Positions 1 through 7,379 of a DNA stretch of 9,582 bases are shown one piece after another; within the stretch, counting starts at the first letter, position 1; every line of letters begins with the position of its first letter. Made by a program: the position numbers and the translations under genes. Location of the stretch: the NCBI GenBank assembly GCA_036399715.1, contig DASWMO010000023.1, positions 1-9,582 on the forward strand, in the 5' to 3' direction. The stretch is from DASVSE01 sp036399715. GTDB lineage: Bacteria; Bacteroidota; Rhodothermia; Rhodothermales; Rubricoccaceae. The notes beneath the pieces were generated by a model. That model searched no databases. It was not told the DNA's origin and saw nothing but the letters and a program-made list of their open reading frames with translations.

Positions 1-2664
1 GTCGTCCGCATCACGCGCTACGGGCGGCCCCACCCCCGTATCAACCCCCGCATCGAGACGCCGCGCTCGGGCGGGCGTGCCCAGCTGTACGTCGATTACA
101 CGATGAGCGAGGCGCCGCCGAACCTCAGCTTCCCCGGGAGCACGGCCCTCGCCGACACACTCCAGACGCTCGACATCGTCCTCACGCCCGTGGACGACGG
201 CGTAGACGAGCCCACCGAGGCGGTCGTCCTCTTCGTGTACTGCAGCGACGGCACGGGGCTCTTCGGCCCGATCCAGTCGGGCTGCACGACCGCCCCGGGG
301 CCCGGCTTCTTCAGCCTCGACATGACGCTGCTCTCAAACGGTGCCGGCTCCGGGCTCGCCATCGGGACGAGCCGGCCGGAGCGCATCGGCGGCACCGGCA
401 TCGTCACGTTCACGCTCAACGGGCAGGGGTTCACGCCCGACATGACGGCCACGCTCTCCGGGCCCGGCTCGTTCACGGCCGACACCGTCGCCGTCGTGCG
501 GGCGGGCGTGCAGGCCGAGGCCCGGTTCGCCTTCGAGGGCGCCCCCGCCGGCAGCTACACGCTTACGCTCACCGGGCCGGGCGGAACGTCCACCCTGCCC
601 AACGCCGTCACCATTGATGCCACTATCGAGGCCGGCTCGTCGGACGTGTGGGCGCTCTTGCAGTCCAACCCGTTCCGGCCCGGCCTCTCTGCGACCCAGC
701 GGATCGAATACGGCAACGACGGGGCGACGGACGCCTACATGGTCCCGATCCGGATCACGATCCCTGCCGACGCTGAGGTCGAGTTTCTCGGCGAGATGCT
801 CGACTACGGCCTCGGCGTAACGACGAGCCAGGATTCGCTCTGGCAGCTCCAGACGATCCGGCGGCCGGACATCAGGGGCACGCTAGGCACAGGTCGACGG
901 GGGGGCGGCGACCCGAACATGATCGAGCAGCAGGTCGCCGTGTTCTACATCCCGTTCGTCCCGGCCGGCGGTACGGGCACGCTCGCCTTCCAGATGATCA
1001 ACTCGGGCGACAGCTACTGGACCGTCGAGGTGGGGACGCCGTGGAGCGACCTCGACCTCGACACGCTCGTCGACGATCCGGCGATGCTCGCCGCCGACCC
1101 GGCGCTCGCGGCCTTCGCCGCGGCGGACTGCGGCGTCGGCGGGCGGATGTTCGAGGACGCTGGGCGCGCCGAGGCGTGCTTCAAGTGTATCGGTGCCATC
1201 GCCAGTGCCGTAGCCGGCGTCTTTCCGGCGGCGAACTGCGCCAAGGCGGCCATCGAAACGGGGATGAATACCGGCTTGGCGCTGGCCCACGCCGTCCACG
1301 GGGACCAGTCCGACGCCATCGTCTCCGGCGTCGACGCCGCGACGGGCCTGCTCGAGGTGGCCGTGAACTGCGCCAACGTCCTCTTTCCGCCCGCGAACCT
1401 TCTCCACGGCGGCCTGCTGGTCTACAACCTCTTCACCAGGGTCAAATCCGGGGCGGGCGCGTTCAGCGGGGCCGTTGACTGCCTCAAGTGCGCCGGGTGG
1501 GAGGAGCCCATCTGGGACGTGCTGGAGGTCTTCCGCGCAGCGGACCCGAACGAGAAGTACGGGCCGGCCGGCATCGGCGACGCCCGTTACGTCTCCGACT
1601 TCGGCCGCGTCCCCTACGAGATCGGCTTCGAGAACCTCGCGACCGCCTCGGCCTCCGCCGTCGAGATCGTCGTCACGGACACGCTCGACGTCGACCGCCT
1701 GGACCTCTCGACGTTCGCGTTCGGTCCGGTCGTCCTCCCCGACACCACGCTCCGCCCGCCGGCGGGCGTCCAGTCGTGGACGACGTTCTGGGACCGCCGG
1801 CCCGAGCGCCAGTCCATCGTCCGCGCCGACATGCACCTCGACCGCACGACCGGCGTGGTCCGCTGGCAGATGTCCGACCTCGACCCGGAGACGTACGCGC
1901 TCCAGGCCGACTCGCTCGACGGCTTCCTGCCGCCCAACGACGGAACAGGCCGCGGTCAGGGCCGCGTGAGCTTCCTCGTCCGAGCCGTCGATGACCTACC
2001 CGACGGGACGACGCTCTCGAACCGGGCCACGATCCGCTTCGACCGTGAGGACCTCATCCAGACCAACACGTTCTCGAACACGCTCGACCTCGGCGCGCCG
2101 ACGAGCCGCGTCCGCGCCGTCGCCTCGGCCGGGACGGACTCGACGTGGGCTGTGAGCTGGTCCGGCACTGACACGGCGGCTGGCGTCGGCTCGTACGACC
2201 TCTACGTGCAGGCCGACGGGGGGCCGTTCGAACTCTGGGCCGTCACGAGCGACACGACGGCTGTGTTCACCGGCGCGCCGGGTCCGGTCTACGGGTTCTT
2301 CTCGCTGGCCCACGACTGGGTCGGCAACGTCGAGCCGCCCAAGACCGAGGCCGAAGCCGCCACGGTCCCAGTGGTGGCAGGCGAGGGCCCGTCGAACCTA
2401 CCTGCCGAGTTGACGCTCGCGCTGCCGTACCCGAATCCGGTCCGCGGGGCACTCGTGGTCCCGTTCGGGCTCCCGGCTGCTGAGCTCGTGCGCGTGAAGG
2501 TCTTCGACATGCAGGGCCGGGTCGTCGCCGTGCTCGCCGACGAGGAGCACGCGGCCGGGTGGCACGCGCTACGGTGGGACGCCGACGTGGCGGCCGGCGT
2601 CTACGTCGTCCGGCTAGAGGCCGGGGGCGTCGCCCGAATGCGGCGTCTCACTGTCGTGCGTTAA
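1..2664 (+). CDS. Large secreted multidomain beta-sandwich protein with T9SS C-terminal sorting domain (5' end outside window)
   Basis: The frame is open from base 1 to the TAA at 2662-2664 (887 codons). An ATG lies at 103, but the frame is open upstream of it and no signal peptide follows it, so the true start is probably left of the window. Residues below count from that ATG. Residues 95-172 resemble an IPT/TIG-like Ig fold. Residues 340-465 are Ala/Gly-rich and helical, with seven cysteines including CFKC (359-362) and CLKC (460-463). Residues 481-665 match a beta domain often seen in bacterial surface proteins, with DPNEK, YEIGFEN, VTDTLD, GFLPPN and RFD landmarks. Residues 667-757 look like a fibronectin III-type domain. 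Residues 770-853 are a type A T9SS tail with YPNP, FDMQGR and AGVYVVRL. By family knowledge, such proteins cross the outer membrane by T9SS and are attached or released, with the tail removed. The ligand or specific role is unknown. Confidence 0.9.
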   Translation, partial: VVRITRYGRPHPRINPRIETPRSGGRAQLYVDYTMSEAPPNLSFPGSTALADTLQTLDIVLTPVDDGVDEPTEAVVLFVYCSDGTGLFGPIQSGCTTAPGPGFFSLDMTLLSNGAGSGLAIGTSRPERIGGTGIVTFTLNGQGFTPDMTATLSGPGSFTADTVAVVRAGVQAEARFAFEGAPAGSYTLTLTGPGGTSTLPNAVTIDATIEAGSSDVWALLQSNPFRPGLSATQRIEYGNDGATDAYMVPIRITIPADAEVEFLGEMLDYGLGVTTSQDSLWQLQTIRRPDIRGTLGTGRRGGGDPNMIEQQVAVFYIPFVPAGGTGTLAFQMINSGDSYWTVEVGTPWSDLDLDTLVDDPAMLAADPALAAFAAADCGVGGRMFEDAGRAEACFKCIGAIASAVAGVFPAANCAKAAIETGMNTGLALAHAVHGDQSDAIVSGVDAATGLLEVAVNCANVLFPPANLLHGGLLVYNLFTRVKSGAGAFSGAVDCLKCAGWEEPIWDVLEVFRAADPNEKYGPAGIGDARYVSDFGRVPYEIGFENLATASASAVEIVVTDTLDVDRLDLSTFAFGPVVLPDTTLRPPAGVQSWTTFWDRRPERQSIVRADMHLDRTTGVVRWQMSDLDPETYALQADSLDGFLPPNDGTGRGQGRVSFLVRAVDDLPDGTTLSNRATIRFDREDLIQTNTFSNTLDLGAPTSRVRAVASAGTDSTWAVSWSGTDTAAGVGSYDLYVQADGGPFELWAVTSDTTAVFTGAPGPVYGFFSLAHDWVGNVEPPKTEAEAATVPVVAGEGPSNLPAELTLALPYPNPVRGALVVPFGLPAAELVRVKVFDMQGRVVAVLADEEHAAGWHALRWDADVAAGVYVVRLEAGGVARMRRLTVVR
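1129..1491 (+). other. Cysteine-rich helical insert inside the large T9SS protein
   Basis: This part of the first gene encodes residues 343-463 (counted from the ATG at 103). Seven of the nine cysteines seen from that ATG fall here, at 343, 359, 362, 379, 423, 460 and 463, forming two CxKC pairs near the two ends. Between them lie hydrophobic, Ala/Gly-rich stretches that look helical, unlike the beta-rich domains on both sides. The arrangement suggests a disulfide-stapled helical hairpin or a metal-binding module in an exported protein. I do not recognise the domain by name. Confidence 0.5.
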
Positions 2665-2684
2665 GCGTGGGGTGGTACGTGCGG

Positions 2685-2704
2685 GCGGACGTGACGCCGT
2701 CCGC
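2685..2704 (+). terminator. Hairpin after the large T9SS gene, possible terminator without T tract
   Basis: A perfect 7-bp stem, GCGGACG (2685-2691) paired with CGTCCGC (2698-2704), encloses a six-base loop and starts 21 bases after the TAA. No T run follows, so it does not fit the classical intrinsic terminator. It could mark the 3' end of the transcript or simply be chance pairing in GC-rich DNA. Confidence 0.3.
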
Positions 2705-2769
2705 GCGAGGGACTCGGGCCGTGAGGTGTTGTCCATCCCAGTCGTCACCACCCTGGGGTAGGGGCCAGG

Positions 2770-2814
2770 TTCGATGGTTGGTACACGCCCCTCGCCGAGC
2801 GCGATCTGATGTGA
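2770..2814 (+). repeat. Dispersed repeat copy 1 (tail block only)
   Basis: Read from 2770 this block gives FDGWYTPLAERDLM followed by TGA at 2812-2814. The same peptide pattern, G[FY]xGxYTS[IL]AERGL then a stop, recurs in copies 2-5. It lies six bases before copy 2 and in the same frame, so the two together look like a tandem pair. It has no start codon or recognisable upstream coding sequence and is probably a relic rather than a gene. Confidence 0.5.
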
Positions 2815-2820
2815 CGCGAC

Positions 2821-2988
2821 AGATGCCTCCCGGACCACGACGCCGTAGACGAGTTACTCCGTTACAACGAACAGCGACGGTGCACGTCGAAGACGCTGAC
2901 TCAGGTCGCCGGCGTGACGCTGCTCGACTTGGTCGTGTGCGGGTACGAGGGCTAGCACAAGAGCCTAGCCGAGCGCGGGCTGAGGTAG
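2821..2988 (+). repeat. Dispersed repeat copy 2, the most complete (head and tail blocks)
   Basis: One frame from 2821 contains DAVDELLRYNEQRR (2839-2880), GVTLLDLVVCGYEG (2911-2952), a TAG at 2953, KSLAERGLR, then a TAG at 2986-2988. The block 2914-2952 matches 5910-5948 at 37 of 39 bases. The head block 2851-2886 matches 8611-8646 at about 29 of 36 bases without a gap. The internal stop and lack of a start argue against a working gene. The parent element is not recognised. Confidence 0.6.
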
Positions 2989-3174
2989 TCGCGTGCCATG
3001 GTACCTGTCCTCCGTTAACCCCTACTCTGTCACTTCGCCCGGTTCTCCCAGACGTGGCGATGGCAAGGACGGCTTTGACGTGTGCCCCATCAGGATCAAT
3101 CAGATACCACGGCCGTGGCGGTCATGTCAGCGAGTCGGTTCATGCCTCCCGGCTCGCTTAGGAGTCCTGCCGTT
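2989..3174. other. Rest of the convergent intergenic gap
   Basis: This 186-base stretch between the repeat pair and the stop of the convergent propeller gene shows no supportable gene. It contains a 12-bp palindrome, CCACGGCCGTGG, at 3107-3118. It also has an 11-base match (atgcctcccgg, 3142-3152) to the start of repeat copy 2 at 2822-2832, too short to call a further copy. Parts of it, around 3005-3040, look less GC-rich than the genes. Confidence 0.4.
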
Positions 3175-4317
3175 CTACCTGACGACGAGGACGCGACGGC
3201 TCATGGCTAAGCCCTCGCTGACCGCACGGACGACGTATACGCCAGCCGGGAGCGCCGAGGCATCGAACGTGAGCCGGTGATTGCCGACGGCGAGTGGGCC
3301 CTCGTGGAGCGTCTCCACGCGGCGACCGAGCGCGTCGTACAGCGCGACAGACACGTCCGAGACGCTGCCAAGCGTGAGCGTCAAGTAGGCTAAGCCCGCG
3401 ACCGGGTTCGGGGCCGGTGCAGTAAGCGCAAGTGCATCTGCCTCGGTCGGGGCCTCGGCGGCCGTCGGCATCTGGGTCGCAAAGACCGCTCGGGCCGTAT
3501 TGTCTGAGATCAGAACGACCCCACTGGCGAGCGCCTCGACGGCGATCGGGCCAGCCAGCCCGTCGGCTGCCGTCGCCAGCGGGCCGAGCGGAGTCCCGTC
3601 GGCCGCGAACCGGGCCACGGTCGCCGCCCCGAAGTCGGCGACGACGACTGACCCGTCGGACAGTGCGACGACGTCAGTCGGCTGAGTGAGGCCCTGGGCG
3701 AACGTCGACACGGTCTGGCCGTCGGCCGAGATGCGGAGGACCCGGCCGTTCGCCGAACTCGTTACCAAGACGGTCCCGTCGGCTAGGGCCGCCATCCCGA
3801 ATGGGCCGTCGAGCCCGTCGGCAGCATCGACGACGGTCCCGAGTGGCCCGCCAGCTGCCGTGAACCGGAGGACCCGGTCATCCCCGAAGCTCGACACCCA
3901 AACGGTTCCGTCGGGGAGTTGCTCAGCCGCCGTGGACTGGACGAGGCCATCGGACTCGTCGGCGAAGATGCCGAGTGAGGTCCCGTTGACGGCAAACCTG
4001 AAGACGCGGCCGTTGTCGAGGTCGGTCACGAGGATCGTTCCGTCAGCAAGTTCCTCGACTCCCCGGGGGCTCTGGAGCCCGTCGCTCTGGTCGGCGAACA
4101 CGACGACGCCGGTGCCCCCGGACGACAACCGGGCGACGCGGACGTTGAAGAGGTCGACGACGAGGACCGTCCCGTCGGCCAGTTGCTCAACCCCAACAGG
4201 GTTGCGAATGCCCTCGGTCCCATCGGCGAAGATGGTCAGCGGAGTTTGAGCCTCGGCGGTCAGGCCTACTAGCGCAGCCACGAGGAGGGCCACATGGACG
4301 ACAGGTATAAGGCGCAT
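3175..4317 (-). CDS. Secreted six-repeat NHL-like beta-propeller protein with T9SS C-terminal sorting domain
   Basis: The product is 380 residues. The ATG at 4317 is chosen because it is followed at once by a signal peptide (MRLIPVVHVALLVAALVG, probable cleavage after AEA near residue 23). The frame stays open upstream, but that extension is basic, low-complexity and would bury the signal. Residues 27-274 hold six repeats of about 41-44 residues with the pattern [IV]FADxxDGLxxPxGVExLADGTVLVTDxxNGRVxRF. This fits a six-bladed NHL or SMP-30-like propeller. Residues 300-380 are a T9SS tail with APNP, LYDALGRRVETL and AGVYVVR. The protein is expected at the cell surface or outside the cell. Propellers of this type usually bind ligands or proteins, and the substrate here cannot be inferred. 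It is convergent with the first gene and divergent from wrbA. Confidence 0.88.
   Translation of the reverse strand: MRLIPVVHVALLVAALVGLTAEAQTPLTIFADGTEGIRNPVGVEQLADGTVLVVDLFNVRVARLSSGGTGVVVFADQSDGLQSPRGVEELADGTILVTDLDNGRVFRFAVNGTSLGIFADESDGLVQSTAAEQLPDGTVWVSSFGDDRVLRFTAAGGPLGTVVDAADGLDGPFGMAALADGTVLVTSSANGRVLRISADGQTVSTFAQGLTQPTDVVALSDGSVVVADFGAATVARFAADGTPLGPLATAADGLAGPIAVEALASGVVLISDNTARAVFATQMPTAAEAPTEADALALTAPAPNPVAGLAYLTLTLGSVSDVSVALYDALGRRVETLHEGPLAVGNHRLTFDASALPAGVYVVRAVSEGLAMSRRVLVVR
3496..4239 (-). repeat. Tandem coding repeats of the beta-propeller, six units of about 130 bp
   Basis: Six consecutive units encode the propeller blades, read from 4239 down to about 3496. The best conserved peptide is LADGTVLVTD, seen in variants in all six units (ADGTVLVVD, ADGTILVTD, PDGTVWVSS, ADGTVLVTS, SDGSVVVAD, ASGVVLISD). 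Unit 5 is shorter, about 41 residues. The last unit is the most divergent and runs into the linker before the sorting domain. Confidence 0.75.
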
Positions 4318-4735
4318 CGGGAGGTACGGGGTGAGATGAGGCGGGCGCTCCCCGACCAACGACTCGAACGACAACCATGGGCCCACCCGTATGTGCCGGG
4401 ACGTGGCTTGTCGTCGAGTCGCACGGACGAGCGCGTGCACCCTCGACGGCCAACGGCCCGCCCTTCCTGACGAACAGAGACTGGAGACGTCTGACGTCCA
4501 CGTCACCCGCCACCTCCAAGCAGTCGGCGAGGCCCTAGGACACCTCCTTCGTCGGGTTCGCGGACCAGCCCACGAGCCTCGCCGAACGAGGGCTGATATA
4601 GCTCCCCGCCAACGGCTGTAATACCCTGCTCCCGGCACTGCTTCAGAGCCGGCGTGCGCCCCCGCAGGGACACGATTCCCTTGCGGAACCAGGCCCGACG
4701 GCCGGAGTGGACGCGGCACATCTCCCACTCCGACC
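4318..4735. other. Divergent intergenic region between the propeller gene and wrbA
   Basis: This 418-base gap must hold the start signals of both flanking genes. I see neither a clear Bacteroidota promoter (TTG about 20 bases before TAnnTTTG) nor a Shine-Dalgarno sequence next to either start. The middle contains a degenerate repeat copy, listed separately. Open frames run through it on both strands, but their products are Arg/Pro-rich and low in complexity, as expected from random GC-rich DNA. Confidence 0.5.
4467..4601 (+). repeat. Dispersed repeat copy 3 (degenerate)
   Basis: The tail block at 4548-4601 reads FVGFADQPTSLAERGLI followed by TAG, matching the tails of the other copies and ending at the same place. 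Upstream, gacgaacagagac at 4469-4481 matches the head block of the copies at 2867-2879 and 8626-8638. The sequence between is poorly conserved and contains an in-frame TAG, so no intact coding sequence remains. Changes such as GAA/GAG and CGA/CGC within the AER motif are synonymous, which hints at a coding origin. Confidence 0.5.
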
Positions 4736-5335
4736 ATGGCCGACGTCCGCCTCGCCGTCATCTACTACTCGACCTACGGGCTCAACCATCAGATGGCCGA
4801 GGAGGCCGCCGAGGCGGGCCGCGCCGCAGGCGCCGAGGTCCGCCTGCTCAAGGTCCAGGAAACCGCCCCCGAGGGCGTCGTCAACGGCCAGGATGCTTGG
4901 CGAGCCCACGCCGAGCACACGGCTGACATCCCGACCGCCACGCTCGACGACCTCGAGTGGGCCAACGCCATCCTCTTCAGCGCGCCGACCCGGTACGGCG
5001 CGGCCGCCAGCCAGATGCGCGCCTTCTTCGACTCGACCGGGCCGCTGTGGGGCCAGGGCAAGCTCGCGAACAAGCTCGTGAGCGCAATGACGAGTGCGCA
5101 GAACCCGAACGGGGGCCAGGAGACCACGCTCCAGAGCCTGTATGTGAGTCTGATGCACTGGGGCGCGATCCTCGTCCCGCCAGGCTACACCGACCCGGCA
5201 ATCTTCGCCAGTGGCGGCAACCCGTACGGGGCGAGCGTGACCGCGACGGGGGACCCGCTCGGGGAGGCCGACAAGGCGACGATCCGGCACCAGGCCCGGC
5301 GGCTCGTCGAGGTCGCCTCGCGGCTCAACGCCTGA
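4736..5335 (+). CDS. wrbA: NAD(P)H:quinone oxidoreductase, WrbA-type flavodoxin-like protein
   Basis: The product is 199 residues, close to the roughly 198 of Escherichia coli WrbA. By family knowledge, this cytoplasmic FMN enzyme makes two-electron reductions of quinones to quinols using NAD(P)H, and so limits redox cycling and oxidative stress. Visible landmarks are the N-terminal strand and FMN phosphate loop (IYYSTYGLNHQMAEE, residues 9-23), the flavin-binding PTRYGAAASQMRAFFDSTG (84-102) with LWGQGKL after it, and GGQETTLQS (126-134). Further landmarks are HWG (141-143), at the active-site histidine position, and GGNPYGAS (160-167). All match WrbA in order and spacing. The ATG at 4736 gives the canonical N-terminus. 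No Shine-Dalgarno sequence precedes it, and neighbours give no pathway context. It seems to be a single-gene transcription unit. Confidence 0.95.
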   Translation: MADVRLAVIYYSTYGLNHQMAEEAAEAGRAAGAEVRLLKVQETAPEGVVNGQDAWRAHAEHTADIPTATLDDLEWANAILFSAPTRYGAAASQMRAFFDSTGPLWGQGKLANKLVSAMTSAQNPNGGQETTLQSLYVSLMHWGAILVPPGYTDPAIFASGGNPYGASVTATGDPLGEADKATIRHQARRLVEVASRLNA

Positions 5336-5497
5336 CGGAGTCGGTCGTAGTGCCGGGTCAGACATGGATCCGCCTGCGACCGAGCCTACACCGAGGTAGC
5401 ACCACCCGGGTGCCAGCTTGAGCCGTCGTCGGCCGGCGTCGTCGCCACGCATTGGAAGGTGGCAGACGACGCGCTGGCGATCCCGTCCATCGACATG

Positions 5498-5551
5498 TCC
5501 GCCGGGTTCGGCGGTCGGTACATGAGCATCGCCGAGCGCGGGCCGATGCAG
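5498..5551 (+). repeat. Dispersed repeat copy 4 (tail block only)
   Basis: Reads SAGFGGRYMSIAERGPMQ, matching the tail GYDGRYTSIAERGLM of the family. Unlike copies 1, 2, 3 and 5 it has no stop directly after the motif. The head block seen in copies 2, 3, 5 and 6 is not recognisable upstream. Confidence 0.5.
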
Positions 5552-5828
5552 CACTGGCCGGCGTACCAAGGGCCGGCCAGGAGCAGGTACAGAACAGGGG
5601 GCCGCGACGGCCCACCAGAACCACCCGAAGCCGAAGGTGGCGGAGGCAGGGCATAACCGGGGAAGTCACGCCGGGGGTTGCGGTCTGGAATCGGCGATTC
5701 TAGCTCGTATGCTCAGCTGGCGGGCAGTTGCCACCGATGTCCCAATCTCACAAAAGGTCGGGCGGTGTTAGGCCGACACTCCTCACCTACGGGAGCGGTC
5801 GAGGCGGCGTTCGTCCCTGCTCAGCACG

Positions 5829-5987
5829 GCAGGCCTCCCGGGCGGCAGCCTCGTGGCCGAGTTGCTCTATTACAACTAACAACGACAGCCGGCCGGGGAG
5901 GTCGTCGGAGTGACGCTGCTCGACTCGGTCGTGTGCGGGTACGACGGCCGGTACACGAGCATCGCCGGGTGTGGACTTGTGCTGTAA
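5829..5987 (+). repeat. Dispersed repeat copy 5 (head and tail blocks)
   Basis: From 5859 one frame reads ELLYYN, a TAA at 5877, QRQPAGEVVGVTLLD, SVVCGYDGRYTSIAGCGLVL, then TAA at 5985-5987. The segment 5910-5948 is nearly identical to 2914-2952 (two mismatches in 39). Upstream, aggcctcccgg at 5831-5841 matches the start of copy 2. It is 12 bases shorter than copy 2 between the ELL and VTLL motifs, a multiple of three. It has no intact reading frame on the + strand. It ends 48 bases before the S41-like gene. Confidence 0.6.
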
Positions 5988-5995
5988 CCATCGCC

Positions 5996-6012
5996 GAGGA
6001 CGGCCGGTCCTC
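5996..6012 (+). other. Short hairpin upstream of the S41-like gene
   Basis: GAGGAC (5996-6001) and GTCCTC (6007-6012) form a perfect 6-bp stem with a five-base loop, 23 bases before the ATG at 6036. It could shape the 5' leader of the S41-like mRNA, or be chance in GC-rich sequence. No function can be assigned. Confidence 0.25.
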
Positions 6013-6035
6013 GAGGGGTCCTCACCCGCGCGCAG

Positions 6036-7379
6036 ATGCCCGTTCGCCTCGTCCTCCTCGTAGTGACTCTCCTCGCCCCCTTCAGGGCCTCCGCCCAAGA
6101 CCGCACGCGAGACTGGCAGGCCGACCTCGACACTGCGCTCACCGTCTTCCTCCCCAAGGACCACGCGTTCGGGCTGGCCGAGCGCGAGGCGTTCACGCTC
6201 GTCGTCACCGGGCTCCGCGACTCCGTAGCGCACCTCTCCGACGAGGAGGTCGTCGTCCGGCTCGCGCGTGCCGTCGCCCTCGCCGCCAACGCGCATACCC
6301 GGGTCTACCTCCTTCGCAACGCGTCCTACCTCCGCCGCTACCCCATTCGGCTCTGGTGGTTCGGGGACAGCCTTTACGTCGTCCGGGCAAGACCTGAGGA
6401 CGCCGACCTCCTCGGCGCCCGCGTCACCGGGATCGCGGGCCGCACTGTGGACGAAGCGGCCGCCGCCGTCGCCCCCCTCTTTGCTGGAAACGGGGGGTGG
6501 CGACGGTACATGGCTACGTACACGCTCACGAGCCCCGACGTCCTCCTCGGGCTCGGGCTCGTCCGCGGGGGCGGGGCTACCCCGTTCACATTCGAGACGG
6601 CCGACGGACGCCTCGTCGAGCGGGCCCTCGACCCGCTCCCGCTCCAGCGCCACAGCGAGCCCACGGAGGCCTAGTGGGACCTCGCCCCGACGCACCCCGG
6701 CCGTGACGGTCCCTGGGCGAGCGCGCTCCCGGACGACCCCGACCGGCTCCCGCTCTACCTCCGGCGCCCCGAGCAGGGGTACTGGTTCGAGCCGCTCCCC
6801 GAGGACCGGGCCCTCTACTTCCAGTACAACCGGAGCGGGGACATGCCGGCCGGCGAGCCCGTCGCGGCCTTCGGCGAGCGGCTCCTCACTGCCATAGCAG
6901 AGCAGGACCCCGAGCGGCTCGTCGTGGACCTCCGGTTCAACACGGGCGGTAACCTCGACGTCGCGTACCCGCTCTTCGGACGGCTCGCGGCGCTCCCGCT
7001 CGCCCAGCGGCCCGGCGGACTCGTCGTAATCACGGGGCCGGCGACGTTCTCGGCCGGTCTGTTCTACGCGGCCTATCTCGCCGAGGCGACGCAGGCGGCG
7101 TTCGTGGGGGAGTGGCCAGGCGACGACCTCGACTTCTGGGCCGAGGGCGGGCGCGTCGTGCTCCCGCACAGCGGGATCGTGCTCAAGTACACGGACCGGC
7201 TCCACAGCTACTCGCCGGACCCGTACCCGGCGGGCACGCCCGTCCACGTGGACTTCGCAGTCGGCGGGCTCATGCCGTGGCAGAGCGCCGCGATGACGGC
7301 CGAGGCGTACTTCGGGCGTCGCGACCCGGCCCTCGAGGCCGCTCTCGGGTACCGACCGCGCCGGGGCGTCGGGCGTTGA
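6036..7379 (+). pseudogene. Exported S41-peptidase-like protein interrupted by an in-frame amber codon
   Basis: Two open segments in one frame, 6036-6671 and 6675-7379, are separated only by TAG at 6672-6674 (codon 213). Read through, they give about 447 residues. The start has a signal peptide (MPVRLVLLVVTLLAPFRASAQ). The first half is an alpha/beta N-terminal part of unassigned fold. The second half carries the S41 (C-terminal processing peptidase) core: VVDLRFNTGGN near 296-306 and VITGPATFSAG near 331-341, with Ser339 as candidate nucleophile. Codon use, composition and sequence character are continuous across the TAG, so it looks like a recent nonsense mutation or a sequencing error. Without readthrough only a 212-residue exported fragment lacking the catalytic core would be made. 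ATG at 6843 (codon 270) could restart translation but would lack a signal peptide. Catalytic competence is uncertain, as I see no lysine at the usual CtpA spacing from the serine. Confidence 0.75.

Larger units (their letters stand above)
5336..6035. other. Gene-poor 700-bp gap with two repeat copies
   Basis: No convincing gene is present. A small open frame at 5459-5656 (GTG start, 65 codons) overlaps repeat copy 4 and continues into low-complexity Gly/Pro/Arg sequence. The gap contains a weak hairpin, GCACC/GGTGC, near 5397-5412 after wrbA, repeat copy 4 around 5498-5551 and repeat copy 5 at 5829-5987. A 6-bp hairpin lies just before the next gene. Bases 5552-5828 show nothing I can assign. 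Confidence 0.5.

Noticed and set aside
103..105. ATG at 103 as the true start of the first gene
   Set aside because: The frame is open back to base 1, the sequence after the ATG has no signal peptide although the protein ends in a secretion tail, and the upstream residues look like part of a domain.
883..1836. Open frame of 317 codons on the minus strand
   Set aside because: It is antisense to the large T9SS protein, with an Arg/Asp/Val-rich composition and no domain or signal. Shadow frame.
2763..2790. GGTTCGA resembling a tRNA T-arm
   Set aside because: The flanking bases do not form a five-base T stem and no acceptor, D or anticodon arm can be built around it.
3107..3118. 12-bp palindrome CCACGGCCGTGG as an operator
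   Set aside because: It lies between two convergent genes rather than before a start, and such a palindrome is not surprising at this GC content.
4318..4761. N-terminal extension of the propeller protein to an ATG at 4761
   Set aside because: It would put about 148 Arg-rich residues before an evident signal peptide at 4317 and would run through the repeat copy in the gap.
4643..5569. Open frame of 308 codons on the minus strand
   Set aside because: It is antisense to wrbA, which is clearly recognised on the plus strand. The antisense product has low-complexity composition.
5459..5656. Small gene of 65 codons starting with GTG
   Set aside because: Its only distinctive part is the tail peptide of the dispersed repeat. 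The rest is Gly/Pro/Arg low-complexity and the start lacks a usable ribosome binding site.
5768..5879. Possible integron attC site, GTTAGGC near 5768 and CTAAC near 5875
   Set aside because: The core sites are in the wrong order for attC, no paired inner sites are seen, and no integrase or cassette array is present.
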